A model generated the notes under the pieces. The model saw only the letters and a list, made by a program, of their open reading frames with translations, did no database searches and was not told where the DNA came from. A stretch of DNA of 64,000 nt from Prochilodus magdalenae (lineage: Eukaryota > Chordata > Actinopteri > Characiformes > Prochilodontidae). Where the stretch lies: assembly GCA_024036415.1 (NCBI GenBank), contig JAMWET010006552.1:118501-182500 (forward strand). Direction: 5' to 3'. Within the stretch, counting starts at the first letter, position 1. Each line of letters opens with the position of its first letter. Position numbers and translations under genes: made by a program. Shown here in pieces: positions 60,242-64,000 of this stretch.

Positions 60242-63200
60242 TTATGAACAAGAGGGTCCAGTCCATGTCTGATTAGTCTGCAGTTAAGTAGTCGGGTCAT
60301 CGGATGGATCAGCAGGACGCAAGCCAAGCTTCCACAGTGCAGGGCAGCCAGGAGCTCTGTGGAGGGCAAGCAGTGGTGCCCAGTCAGAGCAGATGAAGCG
60401 ACAGCATCAGGCCACGCAGGGTGGGCAGCAGTTCAGCTCAGACAAACAGAACATGCAGACTGTTAGCTCTGACAGACCCTATATGGTGTTAACAGAGTGC
60501 AGCAGTGACTCCGGCAGGCCTGGCTCTTACAGCAGAACTAACAGGGAGAGCCAGACATGAGGGCTCCCCGAGAAGTCAGCGCCCCTCTGCTCCACCGTCA
60601 ACAAACCTGAGAGAACATGAAGAGCAGCAGGACGACAGCACCAACATTCCCAGCTTACCAAACACTCTCTGTCAGTGGACCCCTAGACCTGCACCTTTTA
60701 TCTATCAGATGGTCGGTTTTAAGCCTGGATATAAAGATTGAGGCTGTGTCTGAGTCCTGAACTGGCAGGTTATTCCAAAGTTGGGGGCTTGTATGAAAAG
60801 ACTCTGCCCCCTGATGTAACTTTGTTAATTCTACGCTCTAACAGAGAGCCCACACTTTGTGATCTAAGGTCATGTGACGGTTCATAATACGGGATAAGTT
60901 CATTGAGGTACAGAGGAGCGAGGGCGTTTTTAACTGGTAACCAGTGTGAGTTAGATAAGCCTGGGCTGATATGGTTAAGTGTTCTACTTCCTGTAAGGAC
61001 TCTGACTGCAGGGTTTTGGACTAACTGCAGTTTGTTAAGGCTTTTGCCGGAACAACCAGAAAGCAGGGCATTACAATAATAGGCCAACTGTAGGCCATTC
61101 TAGATATGTCACTGATGTAGCCGTCAAACCAGGTTGTGGTTAGGAATGAAAACTGACGGTGGCACCTATACATCTCTGGGACTCTCTACTGAAAGAGCCC
61201 ATGTAATATATATGAGGTAAAATATATAACTGCTACCCAAACAACCCGCTACCCAGTTTTGTTGATTTTTACTTGTATGTGTCATTTGAACTGTGTAAAC
61301 ATTTCGTGGTGAATGGACCAACAATCAGGTTCCTTTGACTTACATTAGAATTAAATTAGGTTTTTGACCTCTCCTGTAAAGTAGCCATTTTGGAGATACT
61401 TGTTTTGGTAGCATCTGTTACAAGCTCCTATGTCTAAAACCTATGTGCAGCAGCAGCACTAGCATAATGCTAACATAATATCAGAAGCCCAATTACAGGC
61501 TAGCAGGAACTAGATATATCACAGAGGTGGGTTTTTAGCCATGTTTTGGTCAGAACTGGGCTCAGTCACTCTTCGCGCCTTCCAATGTCGCTACTCGGCC
61601 GTGCTCTTCTACACCACCATGTACATCAGCATTCTGCTGCTGGGCCTCATCAGTCTGGACCGCTACCTGAAGATTGTGCGGCCCTTTGGCAAGTGCTCCC
61701 TGCAGCATGTAGAAGTGGGCCGGCTCATGTGTGCCATAGTCTGGATCGTCATGGGGATCCTGGCTCTGCCCAACACAATCCTAAGCAACCAGGAGCCACG
61801 AGCATCTGCCAGTGGAAGGCTAAAGTGCATGACCTTGAAGAGCACACTTGGTCTGCGCTGGCATGAGGGGTTTAACTATGTGCAGCAGCAGCACTAGCAT
61901 AATGCTAACATAATATCAGAAGCCCAGTTACAGGCTAGCAGGAACTAGATATATCACAGAGGTGGGTTTTAAGCCATGTTGGTCTTTACGGTCAGAACTG
62001 AGCCAACACAAATGGTCCAAAATTGCTCGGAAGAAGTCTGGTTCCATTGACTTGCATTCAGATTAAAAGAGGTTTGTGGTCTTCCTGTAAAGTTGCCGTT
62101 TCAGAGATAGTTGTCCTTTGGATGGTGGCGATATGTTAGCATCAGTTACAAGCTAAGGTGGAACGTATGTGTAGCAGAATTAGCATGATGGTAGCATAAT
62201 ATCAGAAGCCCAATTGTGTGCTAGCAGAAACTAGCTTTATCACAGAGGTAGGTTGGTTGTTATGGTCAGAACTGAAGGCCTAGCTTATTTTACTCATGGT
62301 TCTCCAGTGCTTAATTTCATATGACATGGTATGGATCCAAGATTATGATTTTGCACCTTCCAGACAATTTTTGTGCTTATTAGTTTCAGTTAGCTTTAGC
62401 TAAGATATTTCAATACATCATATTGCACCACCTTTTTTATCACCAGCGATAGCAGCCACTTTGAAGGCTGTTGAGGGTTCTGTAGAGTTTACAACAGCTC
62501 CTAAACCATCCCACTTTATTCCTCTGTGAAGGTGCTGGTGGACGCAGGCGTGGGCTCAGTCACTCTTCGTGCCTTCCAATGTCGCTACTCGGCCGTGCTC
62601 TTCTACACCACCATGTACATCAGCATTCTGCTGCTGGGCCTCATCAGTCTGGACCGCTACCTGAAGATTGTGCGGCCCTTTGGCAAGTGCTCCCTGCAGC
62701 GTGTAGATGTGGGCCGGCTCATGTGTGCCATAGTCTGGATCGTCATGGGGATCCTGGCTCTGCCCAACACAATCCTAAGCAACCAGGAGCCACGAGCATC
62801 TGCCAGTGGAAGGCTAAAGTGCAGGACCCTGAAGAGCACACTTGGTCTGCGCTGGCATGAGGGGTTTAACTACCTGTGCCAGGTGGTGTTCTGGGGGACA
62901 CTGGGCCTAATGGTGGTCTGCTACACCTTTATCAGCCGGAAGGTGTACGAGTCCTACCGTGCCTCCAGAAGCAGCTCTGGTGCTGCCAGCAAACGAACCA
63001 AGTTCAAGGTATGTGCTTTTCAGTTTACTTGATCCCCATTCCTAGACCAGTCCTCCCTGTAAATGAGTCAGGCCACAGTATCTCGGTAGGGTTAAGGTCA
63101 GGGCTCTGATTTGGCCATTCCAAAATTGTCTTGTCTATTTCCCAATGTTTCTTTGGTGTGAGGTCATGGAATGGTACCCTTACATTGACTTGGGTGATAT

Positions 63201-63919
63201 ATCTTTGAATTCATTGTTCCCCAATGGCCACTAAGGAATCCAAGCCCCCAGCAAAGCAAATGCTTCCTCCACCATGCTTTACGGTTAGCATGAGCTTAAA
63301 GTGGCCAAAATGTACCACTACTGTTTTAGCTGTCCATAGAACCTTTTCCTATAAGCATTATGGAACCGTGGTCTTGGGCTACCAAGGCCAGGAATGCTTA
63401 CTGGACTGACAGTGGACACTTGAACAAAGGTTTTGTTGGGTCTTCAGTAGATTGTTTGCTGTTACCCTGCTGGTTGCTCTCCGAATAGTGTGATATTCAT
63501 TTAGTTCCAAGCCTGCTTGAGGTTGCTCTGCATGCTGTAGACCCAACCTAAACAATCCTTCTTTCTTTTTTCAGGTGTTTGTGGTGGTTGGAGTCTTCTT
63601 TGTGTGCTTTGCGCCCTACCACTTGGCCAGAGTGCCCTATACCCTCAGTCAGACGCGAAACACACTCTCTCACTGTTGGGCTGAGAAGCAGCTCTACATT
63701 GCCAAGGAGACCACGCTCTGGCTCTCTGCCTCCAACATTTGCCTGGACCCTCTCATCTACGTCTTCCTGTGCCGCGTCTTCCGCAGGAAGCTCACTGCCA
63801 CCCTCGGCCGCAGGCCCATGGCTAATGGAGGGATGGAGTCACCCACAGACACTTCCACCAAACAGGATACGTCTAACATGGTCCATTTTAACAAATCTCA
63901 CGAAGTCAGCACCCATTAG
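59271..63919 (+). CDS. p2ry13: P2Y purinoceptor 13-like receptor, three coding exons
   Basis: Exons 59271-59498, 62532-63008 and 63575-63919, both introns in phase 0, join to 349 residues (human P2RY13 is about 354). I chose the first ATG after the acceptor at 59260. The N-terminus carries NVS and NAS glycosylation sites. Cysteines C13/C269 and C93/C173, DRY at 117-119, WHEGFNYLC in TM5, CFAPYHLAR in TM6 (H251, R254), K279 and DPLIY at 293-297 are all present, so the protein looks functional. Best match is P2RY13 (KVFVVVxVFFVCFAP, LSQT, IAKETTLW). It is an ADP receptor coupled to Gi in mammals, with a role in hepatic HDL uptake. Oddities: mammalian family members have no intron in the seven-helix part, whereas here one follows TM2 and one precedes TM6. 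The first donor, AAG|GTGCTG, is weak; the first acceptor (TTTATTCCTCTGTGAAG) is fair. The second intron has good sites (AAG|GTATGT, TTTTTTCAG). Confidence 0.8.
60143..60242. repeat. (TTTA)n(TTA)n microsatellite in intron 1
   Basis: TTTA units followed by about 15 TTA units. Confidence 0.9.
60770..61087 (-). mobile_element. LINE (L2-like) reverse transcriptase C-terminal fragment in intron 1
   Basis: The minus strand reads YYCNALLSGCSGKSLNKLQL, then VQNPAVRVLTGSR, HISPGLSNSHWLPVKNALAP and LRSQSVGSLLERR. The order YCNALLSG, LQLVQN, ARVLTG, HWLPV is typical of the C-terminal part of L2/CR1-type ORF2 proteins. A part between HWLPV and the AP-YL block has been lost. Confidence 0.8.
61257..61412 (+). 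mobile_element. MITE family A fragment in intron 1
   Basis: TTTTGTTGATTTTTACTTGT, GTGAATGGACCAACA, a deletion, GGTTCCTTTGACTTACATTA and GCCATTTTGGAGATACTTGT. Confidence 0.75.
61557..61878 (+). pseudogene. Partial duplicate of P2RY13-like exon 2
   Basis: 322 bp match 62551-62872 with five substitutions that I can count (about 98% identity), still open and reading from GSVTLRAFQCRYSAV to RWHEGFNY. It lacks the first 19 bp and the last 136 bp of exon 2, has no pyrimidine tract and AG at its left edge, and no donor at its right edge, so it should not be spliced in. It probably arose by a recent template-switch or duplication event. Confidence 0.9.
61994..62135 (+). mobile_element. MITE family A fragment in intron 1
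   Basis: AATGGTCCAAAATTGCTCGG, GTCTGGTTCCATTGACTTGC, then CCTGTAAAGTTGCCGTTTCA and TTTGGATGGTGGCGATATG. The left half is missing. Confidence 0.75.
63050..63560 (-). mobile_element. Tc1-like transposase remnant filling intron 2
   Basis: The minus strand reads TVKHGGGS, then LVAIGEQ, and later TILEWPNQSPDLNPTE, parts of a Tc1-type catalytic domain in broken frames. It occupies most of the 566-bp intron, so the intron owes most of its present length to this element. Confidence 0.75.
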
Positions 63920-64000
63920 CGATGCTTTAATCTTGGAGGGTGAGGCTGCATTAGACTCAGGCCGGTCCCTGTTGACCAGGAGTGTGGTCACTGAAGCCTT

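Larger units (their letters stand above)
61442..62275. repeat. Intronic repeat U, three copies flanking an exon fragment
   Basis: TATGTGCAGCAGCAGCACTA to GTCAGAACTG occurs at 61442-61558 and 61877-62000 with very few differences, and in diverged form at 62169-62275. The first two copies lie directly on either side of the exon 2 fragment. Confidence 0.9.

Noticed and set aside
61541..61897. Independent fourth P2Y receptor or mutually exclusive exon
   Set aside because: It is a 322-bp copy of exon 2 lacking both exon ends and usable splice sites.

Overview
This window looks like nuclear DNA of a ray-finned fish, probably an otophysan (catfish, characin or relative). That placement is an inference from spliced, vertebrate-type receptor genes, long TA/CA/GA microsatellites and a dense load of Tc1-like, piggyBac, MITE, SINE-like and LINE-tail sequences of teleost type. 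No prokaryotic features are present.

The only genes I can support are three class A GPCRs of the P2Y12/13/14 group, all on the + strand: a P2RY12 orthologue (single coding exon, 14739-15809), a P2RY14-like receptor (single coding exon, 33686-34690) and a P2RY13-like receptor split over three coding exons (59271-59498, 62532-63008, 63575-63919). In mammals this cluster (P2RY12, P2RY13, GPR87, P2RY14, GPR171) lies inside introns of MED12L on the opposite strand. I recognised no MED12L exon here, so the window may lie within one intron of that gene. The receptors are Gi-coupled nucleotide sensors in mammals. Each has its own reading frame and upstream splice acceptor; they are not an operon.

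Region by region: 1-14.6 kb holds a nearly complete but coding-dead piggyBac element (1290-3814, TTAA target duplication), a Tc1 remnant, a SINE-like repeat and two minisatellites (40-bp unit at 9.4-11.6 kb, 30-bp unit at 13.6-14.3 kb). 14.7-15.8 kb is p2ry12. 16-33 kb is a mosaic of microsatellites, three MITE families (called A, B and C here), a 1.2-kb tandem duplication, a large AT palindrome that interrupts a SINE-like repeat, and a block with odd composition at about 30.3-31.7 kb. 33.7-34.7 kb is the P2RY14-like gene. 35-58.6 kb again consists of repeats: a 19-bp array, a Tc1-like element with 222-bp inverted repeats (42777-44325), LINE 3' ends, duplicated blocks at 44.5-47.7 kb and a 67-bp array with higher-order structure (55.0-57.1 kb). 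59.3-63.9 kb is the P2RY13-like gene.

The most notable finding is the architecture of that last gene. Its first intron is flanked by a 10-bp direct repeat exactly at the splice junctions, and it contains a nearly identical 322-bp partial copy of exon 2 sandwiched between two copies of an intronic repeat. Also notable are a P2RY14-like receptor that has lost several nucleotide-pocket residues, a P2RY12 with DRC in place of DRY, and a nested MITE insertion whose empty site occurs elsewhere in the window. All repeat and orthology assignments were made by eye.
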